Shown here one piece after another: positions 1 to 11,289 of a stretch of 64,000 bases of DNA. The translations under genes were made by a program, and so were the position numbers. The DNA lies in contig NC_092665.1 in NCBI RefSeq assembly GCF_032118995.1, positions 5,947,501 through 6,011,500 of the forward strand, written 5' to 3'. The stretch comes from Asterias amurensis (Eukaryota; Echinodermata; Asteroidea; Forcipulatida; Asteriidae). Positions within the stretch are counted from its first letter, which is position 1. The number at the start of each line of letters is the position of its first letter. The notes beneath the pieces are model-generated. The model did no database searches and was not told the origin of the DNA. It saw only the letters and a list, made by a program, of their open reading frames with translations.

Positions 1-448
1 GGAAATTGCTACATATACTATCACACCATTGCGACTCACATGAAGACACCACCGAGTCTACCGGGGAAAGTTACAATGCCACAAGAACAAAAATGCATTT
101 CCTGTTCACTTATGAACCCAATAAAAAATGGTTTAACAAACCATAAACTTCACTCAGCAAACCAAAACTGATCGTATTTGAGCATGAATTTATTACATCA
201 CCCTCAATTTTGTAAGCTCTCAAATTGGAAGGCTAATTCCCGCGCAGTCTTATTTTAAACACTTCACAAAAGTGAGCAGTGCTCACCCAGCCATGAATTA
301 TTTTAGGAACTTTTGGTGTCATATGAAAGTTGAGACCACAAGCTATTTATAAACAAAAACCCTTTTTCCCCAGAATCGTTTTTTTTTTTTTATTCGGCAG
401 CCATTTCAAAAGTGTATAGTTTTTTTTGAGACACCCGGTATGTCCTGC
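1..448. other. Unassigned sequence at window start
   Basis: No coding region or known repeat is recognised here. The segment is AT-rich with a T-run near 380-390. It ends abruptly at the TTAA border of a MITE and shows no similarity to the C1q coding exon that resumes on the far side of that MITE. Confidence 0.4.
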
Positions 449-827
449 TTAAAGCCATTATACACTTTCGGTAAACAGTATTGTCCAAGTCCCACACTTC
501 GTGTATCACAACTTATATATAAAATAACAATCCTGTGGAAATTTAGCCTCAATCGGACATCGGAGTCGGGAGAAAATAACGGGAAAACCCACTCCTGTTT
601 TCGCGCGTTTCGCCGTGTCATGACATGTGTTTATAACAACTCCGTAATTCTCGTTAACGAGAATTTATATTGTTTTACCGTTTTCTCAAAAAGTAAAGCA
701 TTTCATGGACTAATATTTCAAGAGAAGTCTTTCACCATTACCTTCTGTAAACCCTGTAAATTATTTGTAAATCTGTGAACTTTTTATTTTTATTTTTTTC
801 TGTACCGAAAGGGTCCAATGGCTTTAA
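449..827. mobile_element. TTAA-bordered MITE, family 2, copy 1
   Basis: The element is bounded by TTAA at 449-452 and 824-827. Its ends are imperfect inverted repeats: the left reads AAGCCATTATACACTTTCGG, and the right, reverse-complemented, reads AAGCCATTGGACCCTTTCGG. No transposase is present, so it is non-autonomous. A second copy lies in the opposite orientation at 13082-13451. TTAA target duplications are known for piggyBac and Kolobok elements; which applies here is undecided. It directly abuts the broken 5' edge of the C1q pseudogene. Confidence 0.8.
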
Positions 828-1040
828 GAAGAACGGTAACATCATTGTTTCAGGGGGTATACAGGCTGCAGGTAATCATCAAGTGAGCAACAGTGCAGTG
901 ATTCCCCTGCACTATGGAGATCAAGTTCACTTAGCTGTAGACGGTCAAGTATATAGTAACTCTGACCATTACAGTCTTTTACAGGAGTCCTGTTGTACCA
1001 AATCTAAATCAAGCATAACTCGCACGGAAACGTTTTAATG
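828..1040 (+). pseudogene. C1q-domain protein pseudogene, 3' fragment
   Basis: This is the last third of a C1q globular domain, closely similar to the intact gene at 21138-21320; it keeps the motifs HQVSNSAVIPL and YGDQVHLAV. One codon is missing near its start (KNGNII against KNGGNII). A 1-base deletion near 974 shifts the frame, so the normal ending (TGFLLYEI then stop) is replaced by an unrelated tail ending near 1038. The signal peptide, collagen region and the start of the globular domain are absent, and a MITE lies at the broken edge. The 3' flank also matches the flank of the intact gene, which supports segmental duplication rather than retroposition. Confidence 0.85.
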
Positions 1041-2079
1041 TCTTAGACAACGTTTAATGTGTTTCAATATAGAATAACCAATAGTTAGTTGTGTTTAGAT
1101 GGGGCAGTTTGTTTAGATGAATATAATAAATTAACAGTTATTATGCATGTATAATGACAATTAGTTTGATAGCAGACGTTATATTTTAAAGCGTGATTTT
1201 ATAAACGTGTTTATTGTGACGAAAACTTGTTTAAAAACTGTAATGTTACGTTAGCAGTGCTGTAAGTATCAGTTTTCCTTCTTTTTGAGTTGATCACATT
1301 TTCGGGAAAATTTAATACGTCTTCCTTCCAAGGTTGATTTCCAAGGGCGCATTATTAAGTACTTGATGACGACTCTAAATCTTTTTGTTTTTCCCCCAAA
1401 AAAGTAAAAAAAAAATGAATTACAAGAAAAAATATCAGGACAGTTTAACAAATACTAAAGAAAAACAACAGCAGGTCACCTTCCTTGATACAGACTGAGA
1501 CTGCAAAGACATAATTCATGATGTCCGCCTGTTTCGCCGGCCATTTTGAATTCCCACAATGTTAAATTGGTGAACAGAGCTGTACCCTGTTTAAGCCACA
1601 AAAACAAAACAAAAACTGGTAACAGTATTCTTCTGTTGATATATTTGTGTATGAACAATGCTTATTATGTTAAACTTTTGATAACTTGTGATCAAAAGGA
1701 TACAGCGTTGTCAAGTAACCGGAAGACATTTCTTTTGTGCCGTATTTTTCCCGAACACGTGTCGATATGGTGAAGTGTACAACTCTTCCTCGTAGTTTTG
1801 CGTTTGTTTGTTTTTACACGAGAGAGCTTTTTTTTAATGCAGATGAAACATTGGGTATTCGTTTTGAACTATCTCTGTATAAAACATTTGATGATGTCAC
1901 AATAACATGTCAAAGAGGGGAAGGTACATTTCTGTACAGCGATTGGTTTACCTGTCAAAACGGCATGAAACCAATCTTGCTGTAAGAAGGTTACCAACAA
2001 AAATACACCATTTTATTGTAAACTTGGACAATATAATTTTCCTCTTTGATTGTGACTTAATCTTTCGGAATACGAGCTG
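1041..2079 (+). other. 3' flank of the C1q pseudogene, duplicated
   Basis: Non-coding. It aligns by eye with 21321-22370 downstream of the intact C1q gene, with small indels and substitutions. AATAAA at 1125-1130 lies where a poly(A) signal would be expected. No independent gene is seen. Confidence 0.6.
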
Positions 2080-3200
2080 TTTAGTATACATACACCACAC
2101 ACGTGGACACATAGCATGCGGGTGGCCGAAAGTAAGCTTTCCATATCTGTGTTTTGATTGGTCGACTGAGGTTACCTCAGACAAATCAAAACAAACCCAG
2201 ATACGGTAGCATTTGGTCACTGCATTTATCCAATGATACCATTGTATCCAATGCCGGTCTTCTGCGTTACTTTCAACATTGAGAGGGGTACGGACGAGGG
2301 AGACAATGTTTATTGTCAGTGGGAAACGGACAGAGAATGATTTTATATAACTTAAGAATGGGTGGCCCGAGCATTTCGGCCGGGGTTGTAGGGCCCGTTG
2401 TCGGAGGAACACAACTCGCCTTATTTGACTGGCGACCGAACATATTGTTTTATTTTTGCTTCAAAACAAACTGCAAACAAACGAAATGACCTGGCCCCTC
2501 TTGCCTTTCCCAGGCTGGTAATGGCTGCAGTTAACGAAGAGCCGGAGTGCTATTGGTTTTCCTCGGAGATTCTAATATTAATACGGTCTGAAGCAGATTG
2601 AATCAAGAGAGGGTGCTTTCAGAATTAAGAAACGACCATGGTCACCGCTCACTGTAAAAGGATGAAACTATCTCCAAGGGACAGAAATATCATGCCACTA
2701 CAAGGGCCACGCGCAATTCTCCAGGACTAGGCGCCCGGATGGGTTGCCGGTGTCTCAGTGAAATCAGTACTGCCGGAGATTCTTTCCCCTGTTTGAGACA
2801 CTAACATGGGCTGAGTGAGGGTGATTTAACAGAGGGCGCTATCACAAGTAGTTTGTAACAAGTTTGCCGTGTAAGGCGGGCAGGGAATTTTGGGAGAACA
2901 GAATCTCCTGACACACTTGCCCAAAATGGGGACAGAATCACCAGAGACAGATTTTCATTAAAAACACCGGCCCAAGGCGGAATCCTGCCTTACGTGTTAA
3001 ACAATCAAAATGACTTCAATCTCATCCAAAAGTTGAAAATAGTAAATACATTTTGTTCGCAATGTGTTCATTTGATTTTTTTTTTTTTTTTTTTTTGCTC
3101 CATTAACCATTCTTGTTTCCCAAAAAGCATTTGTGCGTTTCGGTGGTAGTAGACTCTGAGAATCAAAGGATACAATTGAAAATCAGTTTAAAATTACCCT
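2080..3200. repeat. Low-copy non-coding module shared by three sites
   Basis: Parts of this stretch recur at 23950-24824 and 49640-50910: a segment with GTATACATACACCACACACG, a segment with GGAATGGGTGGCCCAAGCAT and a segment with ACGACCATGGTCACCGCTC. Reading frames through it are not conserved between copies, so it is treated as non-coding flank of the repeated C1q/ALP unit. A T-run lies near 3078-3095. Confidence 0.6.
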
Positions 3201-3540
3201 TTAAGGGCAAAGGCAGGACACATTAGGATACTTTCAAGCACTAGTGAGTCTTTCCACTTGGTGTATCTCAACATATTCTTAAATTAACAAACCCGTGAAC
3301 ATTAATTTGAGCTCAATTGGTCGTCGAAGTTGCGAGAGAATAATGGGAAGACACCCCTTGTCGCACAAGTTGTGTGCTTTCAGATGCCTTGAATTTGAGA
3401 CCTCAACAATTCCAGAAAGTACTTCTTCTCAAAAACTAGTTTTCTTCAGAGAGAGCCGTTACTCACAATGTTTTATACTATTAACATCTCTCCATTGCTC
3501 ATTACCAAGTAAGGTTTTTATGCTTTCAATTATTTGTTGA
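3201..3540. mobile_element. TTAA-bordered MITE, family 1 (divergent, right end lost)
   Basis: Starts at TTAAGGGCAAAGGCAGGACA and carries the family body (GAGCTCAATTGGTCGTCGAA, GTTGTGTGCTTTCAGATGCC, ATTACCAAGTAAGG). The usual right end, GTGTCCACTGCCTTTAA, is missing. This is the most frequent repeat of the window; other copies are annotated separately. Confidence 0.8.
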
Positions 3541-4375
3541 ATTTTGAAAGGTATTAGAAAATGCTTCAAAACAACAGAATTTAGCCATTAACTTATGGTT
3601 TGGTGTAACGTACCCCCAAAAAGGTGTCTTCAAATTAAAATCAACAGTTTGTTGAAAAAAAAGTTGTTAAAGCTTGACTTGAGTAGTAAAGTAAAACGTT
3701 CGTGTAAAAAGCAATACACAACTGGCCTTATGTTGCTTTATGTGCAAATTAGTCTGTTCTGACAAAAAACATTAAAATTTACAAAGTTTTTAAATTTTTT
3801 TACCTTGTTTGAGGTAACAATTTAATTTAAAATTTAATAAAATTGTCTTTTCAATGAATAAAAGCGAAACTACCGTTGGAGTTTCGAGCCAAGGGGGCAA
3901 TGATATGTCATAGAAACAATTAGGTGAATATTTTTGCACGAATAAGATGAAAATGTTATGTTTATTTAAACAAAACTAACTTCGGTGTGCTAGTGTAGTC
4001 AACACATTCACTTTGCTTACCAATCGGGCACTTCGAGCCGGATGGTGGCGCATTACTTCTTCCTTTTAATTTGTTTAAGTTTACAGATTTTAGAGATTGG
4101 TAAATGTAAATGTAATCATTCGATAATTATGTTTTTTTGGATTGACAAAAAGTGATCAGACAGAAACAAAATCACACTACAGTTGCACGCACGTTAATCT
4201 CCTCAGCTGATGGCTCTGTGGTGCCCGGAAGCTCAGTGGTGACCTTATCATCGTGAGACTTACACGGTCTAATGGAGGGAAATGGTTGATTACCCTGGGG
4301 AGCCCCATGTGATCTTGACGTCACATTTGAAATAATATTTACAAACTGGGGGGGGGGGGGGCGAACACACACACT
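3541..4375. other. Duplicated intergenic DNA, no gene
   Basis: AT-rich. Its first part recurs at 51255-51430, its second part (around the motif TTTGCTTACCAATCG) at 25100-25372, and 4250-4360 recurs at 28732-28830. A G-run ends near 4361. Open frames here are not shared between copies. Confidence 0.55.
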
Positions 4376-4440
4376 GCGCCTTGAACACCCAGCAGGGTGG
4401 ATATGTGCGCATTACTAGTCTTATTATTATTATTATTACT
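4376..4440 (+). mobile_element. Very short 5'-truncated LINE tail insertion
   Basis: Only about 65 bases: a GCGCCTTGAACACCC-type 3' tail followed by (ATT)n. ACT occurs at both borders (4373-4375 and 4438-4440). The equivalent site in unit B (28843-28855) reads straight through without it. The tail is of the kind found at the 3' end of CR1/L2-type LINEs, and the related LINE piece at 11290-11880 ends with a similar GCGCCATGAGCATATTGA and (ATT)n run. Confidence 0.75.
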
Positions 4441-5160
4441 AAGCCCACAATAACATCCGAGTATTATAAATAACGCCCTCTGTTGGTCTAACAATTGTGC
4501 AGCCTTAGTTTTACCCATGGCTTTAATCTCCTCTAATATTAGGAAAGGCGAGGGTCAAAGGTGTCCGATTATACCATAATGTACGTAGGGGTGTACCGAA
4601 CGACAAAACTGCGAGGAATACAAATCAGCAATACTTCGCGCTATGTAGAAATAAAAGGGGCACAAATGAAACAAAAGTACGTTTACTTAACAAAATCATG
4701 TTTTTTTTATAGCTTCATGACTAAAATTAAGTTATCTGAATATTGACCATGAAAATATAGATCCTAGAAGGGGAACAAAAAATATTGTTACAAAAAAAGA
4801 ATCTCTCAACAATGACCCCTTCCACATGTAACCGTCCCTTGCACGCTAATGCATTGCGCGAAATTTTACTCATTTTCACAGAGCGGGTGACTGGTTTCTG
4901 GCTACCACGGCGAACAAGTATATGGACAAGGCAAGGAAACACCAGGGCTACGTTAATATAAAGATCGCAGGTTCATAAATGTCCAAGTAATTTGTTTTCG
5001 TGATTTGTTTTCATCAAACATTAAACTAAAATGTATCCAGCATGTTTCTCATTTAGGCCTGGCGGGTTTTTATTATTTTGTTTTTATCTATATGGTTCAA
5101 AAGTTATATTGCTGAAAAAAGTCGGTCTGATTTAAGCGGTTGTAAAAAAACAGTTAAATT
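4441..5160. other. Duplicated intergenic module downstream of ALP-A
   Basis: Non-coding. Aligns with 28850-29550 (unit B) and partly 51830-52300 (unit C). It is the 3'-side flank of the ALP genes on the minus strand. No gene is seen. Confidence 0.6.
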
Positions 5161-6457
5161 TAGCCCTTTTCACACGAGAGCCGAAGACCAACGTCCCTTG
5201 TTGTGGGCGCCAGTCGTCTGTCACAAAGGTTGTTTGCGATTTCATGACCAACATTCACACGACCACGCACATTGCGTTCCCGACGTCCCTTGTTTATGCG
5301 AGATCGCACTGTGGGTTGTTTATCAGTTCGCTGGTGCTCTGTCAGTGTCCCGTGCAATGTCACGTGTTTGCTTTAGGTTACCATCGATCATTTTTTGGCG
5401 CAGCAATGTGTTTTCCAGGCATAAGAATCTTCCGGATTTTTCACCTTAAAATAATGTGTTCTCCGAGTTCATTCAGTGTAAATTTAAATTAAAAAACGAG
5501 AGATAAGCGAGAGGGTTTGCGTCCACACCACTATTTTTTGCGTGCGTTAAAAGACGCTCAGAGTGTTTCTCGATCGGATTCAACCCTTGCTAGATGTTGA
5601 CGTCGGCAGAGTATGCATGTGTGGAGAATTTGCGGCGAAATACATGTACTTCAATTGTACAGCGATTGATCACAACCAAATTCTTACTACCTCCTGTAAT
5701 AGAGTAAGGAAAAGTCCTACTTGTGTTTTGTATGTGCAGTGCGCGCGATGTGTATGCTTTCGTTGAACATCAAAAGGACTGACTGTCAAGTCTATCTGCA
5801 CACGTGTGTTTACAGATTTTCTTTCCCGTTTTTGATGCAATCAAAATGACACTGGGTAGTCGTTACATGTTTTGCAACGTCAAGCCGTTTGGATATCAAA
5901 GAAATTGACAAAATGATAACAAATAAACGATTTCTCAGCGTCCCGACTCCAAAGATGAATGTATCCGAAAGCATTTTATTTGAAATTGCAAGCGGAAAGG
6001 CCAGATTCAAGGCTTTCTTGATCGGAAGCTTCTTGGTCATAGAAACAAACTTTGACTTTGAGGAAAGCATAAAATAAACTAATTTTCAATTTGTGCTGCC
6101 GACACCATTTTGTTGGATGTGGAATATACGAACTTTCTCCATCAGGTAATGACGTGTACTGCTTAAAAGAAACCCCTGTGCGTAAAGAAACCCCATGGTT
6201 TGTGCATGCATGATCGTTGTGCGATCACCGAGGACCTTTGTAATCTACTGTGTGTCGTTTCACACGAGTGACTCGGCGATTCTAAACAGGGTTGCGATTT
6301 TTTGGAGGAGGTCTTGATCCCGGTTGTTTATTACGCGGGTCCCTGGCGATTTCATCACTCGGATTCATTTCACACGACGCAAATTTGTGATTATATAACG
6401 GGAATGCGATTTCGTTCCCAACGACCATGGTTTAGAAAGCTCGTGTGAAACGGGCTA
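5161..6457. mobile_element. Non-autonomous TIR transposon, unit A only
   Basis: About 1.3 kb present in unit A and absent at the matching position in B (29550-29560) and C. Its ends are inverted repeats, TAGCCCTTTTCACACGAG on the left against the reverse complement of CTCGTGTGAAACGGGCTA on the right. Several internal TTCACACGA sub-repeats occur (near 5252, 6259, 6367). Frames of 60-120 codons inside resemble no known transposase. The superfamily is not assigned. Confidence 0.8.
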
Positions 6458-6640
6458 AAGATGTCATGTTCTGGGTTGTTTGTTTTACTGTTTGCAAACA
6501 CGATTAAACTATAATCTTGGCTGTCTTTGCAAACTCGACAAAATACATTCATTGAATTTCTTTTTCAACCTATAAACTTCCGTACGAAAGAAAACAATAG
6601 TAAAGCCAACATGGAATTTGGTCCATTAGAGGGCGCCCCA
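6458..6640. other. ALP-A 3' flank
   Basis: Aligns with 29565-29750 in unit B. In B the same stretch encodes the C-terminal tail of ALP. In A the coding link is cut by the element that follows. Confidence 0.6.
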
Positions 6641-7239
6641 TAGACTGTGCAAGTCTCGCGATAAATTGAACTTCCGGGACCATTGTGGTCCCAACCTAAT
6701 GGAGTTTTACGTTGGGGAGATTTTGTTCTGTCAATAATTTTAGTTTAACATAAGTTATGACTCTAAAAAGTGAATATGTTCTTGGGACTGTAAAAATAAG
6801 TGATTAAAAACAGAAAAGTAAAATCAATTTAACAAATTAACGAAGAAAACTAAAGAAAAAAACTTGACCTCCAGTTTCCGGTTTACTCTAAACAATTAAG
6901 AATATTACCCAATTGACGTTCCCATTATCGCTGAACCTATGTGATGATCGCACCAATTGGACGTGATTCGCAAACGGGGTTTATTGGAAAAACCATTCAG
7001 GTCGATGTCGAACAGCGATCCTCGTCCCGATAAATGTATAATTTTAACGTTAATTTAAACAAAACAATTATTATGTACACGAATTAAAATAATAATTCTA
7101 CAAAAAGTACGTTAAAAATAATAATCTTTAAGAATTTTTTAACAAATAACAATTTCAATACAATTTGGTTTTGTACAAAAATATACCTTTTTTCGAATTA
7201 AGTTCTCGTTTTCGCTACGTGCGAGACTTGCACAGTCTA
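6641..7239. mobile_element. 599-bp MITE inserted in the last ALP-A coding exon
   Basis: Perfect 19-bp terminal inverted repeats, TAGACTGTGCAAGTCTCGC and its reverse complement at 7221-7239. Comparison with B (29750-29752) and C shows the uninterrupted reading GGCGCCCCATTGTGGCAG, so the insertion is specific to A. It splits the ALP tail codons. No transposase is present. A target duplication is not clear, because B and C lack the TA that a mariner-type insertion would predict. Confidence 0.88.
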
Positions 7240-8145
7240 TTGTGGCAGTTTAACCCGGAAGCATATCTGACCACGTGGGCAATGTAGTGCTGTTCATGGA
7301 CCCCGTGAAAAAGATGCGACATTGGTCCATTGGCGTAAATAGTGACGTCTTCTCCACCATGAGTCTCTGAATCAATTGGGACAAGCGCTGGATGGTGAAA
7401 ATCGGCAGCCTCTGCACAAACAAATAATAAAACAATGTTTATCACAATACAAGTAAAATAATTGTTTACACAAGTTAATGACTAACTCTATGAAATGGCA
7501 AAGGGGCACTTTCCCTTGGCAAAACCGTGTTTGCAAAAACTTCCCTGTAACTTTGCCAAGTTATATGTTTAAGATTTAAAATATTTCAAAAAGTCTGCAT
7601 ATACTCGGATTTAATTTTACTGAGTGGTGTACCTGAGTGGTATAAACCAATACTCAAAGTAATCAATTGGAGCTTTACCTGTGTTGGTATCCGTCAGATT
7701 CCGTCTCGAACCAGTACTTTTGAAGCTGTTTAACTCCTCAATTCCTCCAGGGCCGTTTGCATATGAGAGTGTTGTAAATGGCAAACCGTCATTCATCAGA
7801 CCTTGACGTTTATGCAAAACCATTTTGTTGTAATTATAATTTAAATATGAATGGTTTGACGATGAATCACCACTCACTTATAGAAAACTGAGAAGCTTGC
7901 ACAACTTGTTAACATTACTTACTGGTCAGAATTCAGTCTGCACTCGTGTAACTTAACGGAGTTTACTTTTTGTTTCAAAACATAATAAAGCTGCAGTCTA
8001 CAAACAATTGGATTTATCGAGAGATATAGCCCTTTGAAAAAAGGGTAGTAAATAAGTAATAATAGTTAGAGACAGTCTCTCTTTTAATTAATTGTATACT
8101 CTTTTGCATACAAATTATATTTTGAAAGATATAGCTTTTAATTGT

Positions 8146-9284
8146 TCAAAGACACTGGCACTATTGGTAATTGTCACAGACAATAAAATATCAAACGTCG
8201 AAGTTGCGAGATAATAATGAAAGAAAAAACACCCTTGTCACAGGAAGTTGTGTGCTTTTAGATGCTTAGTTTCGATACATCAAACTCTAAGTCTGTGGTT
8301 TCGAAATCAAATTCGTGATAAATTACTTCTTTCTCGAAAACTACGTTACTTCAGAGGGAGCCGTTTCTCACAATGTTTTACACTAGCAACAGCTCTCCAT
8401 TACTCGTTACCAAGTAAGGTTTTGTGCTAATAATTATTTTGAGTAAAATTACCAATACCAATAACATAACATAACAATTAATATTTATAAGGCGCTATTC
8501 CATCAAGATCATAGCGCACTAGAAAGAAATTAACTTGGAAAAAGGTGAGTCTTAAGGACTTTACGAAAAGCAGACAGAGTATTAGATTCCCTAATGGCAG
8601 TTGGGAGATTGTTCCAAATCATGGGCCCAGCCACACTGAAAGCCTTCTGACCTAAAACTTTGTTTGCTCGGGGAACATTCAAGCGAGTGATGTCAAGTGT
8701 GGACTTAAGAAATCGTGGAGGAGTGTAATGTGACAGTTAAGTGGTAATAATGAGGTGTAGTTTGGTTAAAGCATAAAAACGAGAAGAGCAATCTTAAAAT
8801 GGATTCGTTCTCTAATTGGTAGCCAATGAAGTTCCCTAAGTGATGGGGTAATAATATGTTCTCTCAAGGGTGTGGAACATACTAAACGACCTGCACTATT
8901 TTGTAGTCTTTGAACTCTGTCCAATTCATATGACGTTGCACCAAATAAAAGGAGACTGCCATAGTCAATACGAGAGAGGACTAAAGCTCTGACAACATGA
9001 TTGAGAGTATCCTTATCCAGGTACCGTTTGATTCTCCTTAAGTTACGTAATTGAAAATGTATTGATTGGCAGAGGCTAGAAACTTGCTTGCTCATTGTCA
9101 TATGCGAATCAAATTTTATTCCTATGTTGCCGACAGAATCAGTAGGGTCAATCGATGTATCACCCATATGCAAAGATATTTTCGGCAGTTTCTTAAGGTT
9201 TTAGGGAGTACCAAGCACAATGAACTCGGTTTTATTTTCATTGAGCTTAAGCATGTTAGAAGTCATAGTGTCCACTGCCTTTAA
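8146..9284. mobile_element. MITE family 1 interrupted by a LINE (ALP-A intron)
   Basis: The left part of the MITE (CAAAGACACTGGCACTATTGG) runs to about 8457 and the right end (GTGTCCACTGCCTTTAA) is at 9268-9284. A LINE fragment sits between them, splitting the phrase ACCAATA / GTGTCCACTG that is continuous in intact copies. The same nested arrangement occurs in ALP-B and ALP-C. Confidence 0.85.
8458..9262 (-). mobile_element. 5'-truncated CR1/L2-type LINE, reverse transcriptase C-terminus
   Basis: The minus strand encodes the thumb and C-terminal part of a non-LTR reverse transcriptase. Motifs are DSHMTMSKQVSSLC, LSRIDYGSLLL, LDRVQRLQNSA and SLRELHWLPIRERIHFKI, the last being typical of the CR1/L2/Jockey group. 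After a break, GQKAFSVAGPMIWNNLP-type codons follow. The 3' end carries a TAGTGCGCTATGATCTTGAT tail and a TAACA-rich repeat near 8460-8480. It starts inside the palm region, so the catalytic YADD box and endonuclease are absent. It is inactive. Confidence 0.88.
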
Positions 9285-9604
9285 AGTTATATTTGTGGAT
9301 GAAACTTACCTCCTCTGCCGAGTATTGGACTACCACGAACAGCTGCTCCTCCTGTAGAGAGTACATGGCTATGGTCGGCAGTTACAATAAATAAAGTCTA
9401 CATTTCATTGGTCATTGACATCGCCTTGGCTACAGCCTTATCCATTGCAATGGTATCATGCAGGGCGTGGTAGGCTAACCCGTCATGATGCGCATGGTCA
9501 ATTCGGCCACCTTCGTGTTTCAAATCAAGATAGTTTGATATAAATTGTTTGTATTTAAATAATTGAAATTAGATGAAAAATCTGGTAGTGTGTCTTGTTC
9601 GTGA

Positions 9605-10060
9605 AGAATGTTCACGCTGTCACCATCTTGGTCATGTTCCCTGTTTCCATAACTGTAATGAATTATAATATTCTTTGCGCAAACATGGCACCAGCCTCAG
9701 TTTGGTTACAATGGGGTATAAAGTCAAGATGGCCACACCGTGATAAAGGTTTATAATCACGCTGTCACCATCTCGGTCATGTTCCTTGTTTCCATAACAG
9801 TAATGAATGCTAACATTCATTGTGCAAACATGGCACCAGCCTCAGTTTGGTTACAATGGAGAATAAAGTCAAGATGGCCACACCGTGATAAAGGTTTATA
9901 ATCACGCTGTCACCATCTCGGTCATGTTCCCTGTTTCCATAACAGTAATGAATGCTAACATTCATTGCGCAAACATGGCACCAGACTATTATTTCGTCCA
10001 GCCTCAGTTTTGTTACAATGAGTTTGAATGGAGTATAATCAAGACGGCCACACCACAGAT
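9605..10060. repeat. 145-bp intronic tandem repeat, three copies
   Basis: Units begin at CACGCTGTCACCATC near 9613, 9759 and 9903 (periods of 146 and 144). Each contains GTAATGAATGCTAACATTCA or a variant, CAAACATGGCACCAG and AAGATGGCCACACC. The matching introns of copies B and C hold two units each. Confidence 0.85.
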
Positions 10061-10604
10061 AACAAACGTTGGCCCTAGTTTTTAAGAATGTTCGTTTGCA
10101 ACCAATTGGGATGTATTCTTTTTAATTACAAGTTTGCAGCAATGTCTACTTTGGTGATAAAAATCTAGTAGGTCGGTTGATGTTTTGCTATTATTCGGTC
10201 GTCTATGCCAACCTGCGTGGTTTAGCTATCAACAATGAAAATACATACAACCCGTGACTGAACAATGGCATCAAAGAGACAATGTAAATACTCCATAAAA
10301 CGAGGTTTCAGATTGTCAATGATTTTCTTAGCCACATAAGTAAGAGGTAGGGCCTAACGACAAGCTCTTGCGAAACAGCAGCAATGACACAAAGGGCTCA
10401 TGTAGTCTTGTCCAAGGCTCTTTACGCAAGCACCGGCCCGCTCTGAATTCACGAACCGCATAGATACTATACTGCGCGGTATATAACAGTACTTAATACT
10501 AGTATAAAAATGACCGCACCAAAAGTTGGTGGTACATTCGAGTTCATTATTTTTTGGTCGGCATACAGCAATGAATAGCAGGAAGGGTATTCTAGGAAGC
10601 TGCA
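10061..10604. other. ALP-A intron remnant with deletion junction
   Basis: Aligns with 32390-32810 in unit B up to about 10490 (AACAGTACTTAATAC), then jumps to sequence matching 37716-37790. Exons equivalent to 33049-33189, 36599-36697 and 37582-37693 are therefore deleted. The junction carries only a few bases of shared sequence and lies in the palindrome that is complete in unit C. Confidence 0.8.
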
Positions 10605-10892
10605 GGGGCCTTATTCATGAAGCCCTCGTAAATCGGTCACTTACGTGGCTCTAAGTATTAGTAAGACTTTAGTAAGCCCTTACGTGTTATTCATGAAGCC
10701 TTCTTACCGCTTTACTACCTCGTTTATTACTAAACCTCTCGTAACGCCTTCTGAAGCGGGAACGCGCTTGAGCTGAACAGTCATGGATTTGTTATGTAAT
10801 TCACTGGAGCGTGATCTCATTGTCCAGAACTAGTATTTATACAGTGACTGGACTGGCTACAGTCATTTAGAAGATATTTGTCACCCTGCTAA

Positions 10893-11230
10893 CATGGAGA
10901 GCCAGACTAAAGAAAGGAGGAAGACCGTTCAACGCGAGGAGGAGGCAAAGGGGTATTGGAAGGCGAAGTTTCTCGCCTGCTGAGATAGTGAAGTTAGATG
11001 ACCTTGTTGCATTGAATTGGTAGATGCTTAACAACAAAATTTCAGATGTTGTAACGCTAAAGAGAAAGACCGACACCTGGGTAAATCGTGGAGAATCAAC
11101 TGTGTTGGAAAAGTCCTCAGAACTACCAAAGTGGTTCATCACAAATGGGATGACATTCAGAGATTTCGCAAGCTTTCACACGACGCAAACATGCAATGAG
11201 AGTACAATATGTAGTTTGTTACCCCTAAAC
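10893..11230 (+). pseudogene. Myb/SANT-like DNA-binding frame, degenerate
   Basis: Reading through a frame change and stops gives MESQTKERRKTVQREE, then RCCNAKEKDRHLGKSW, then VLRTTKVVHHKWDDIQRF. The K-W-D-I/L spacing near the end recalls the Myb/SANT-like (MADF-type) domain of PIF/Harbinger elements. Stops at about 10981 and 11021 make it non-functional. The match is weak and based on pattern only. Confidence 0.4.
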
Positions 11231-11289
11231 TAAAAATATAAAATAAACAAATAGACGAAGTAAATAAAGTAAATGAAGCAAATACTACA

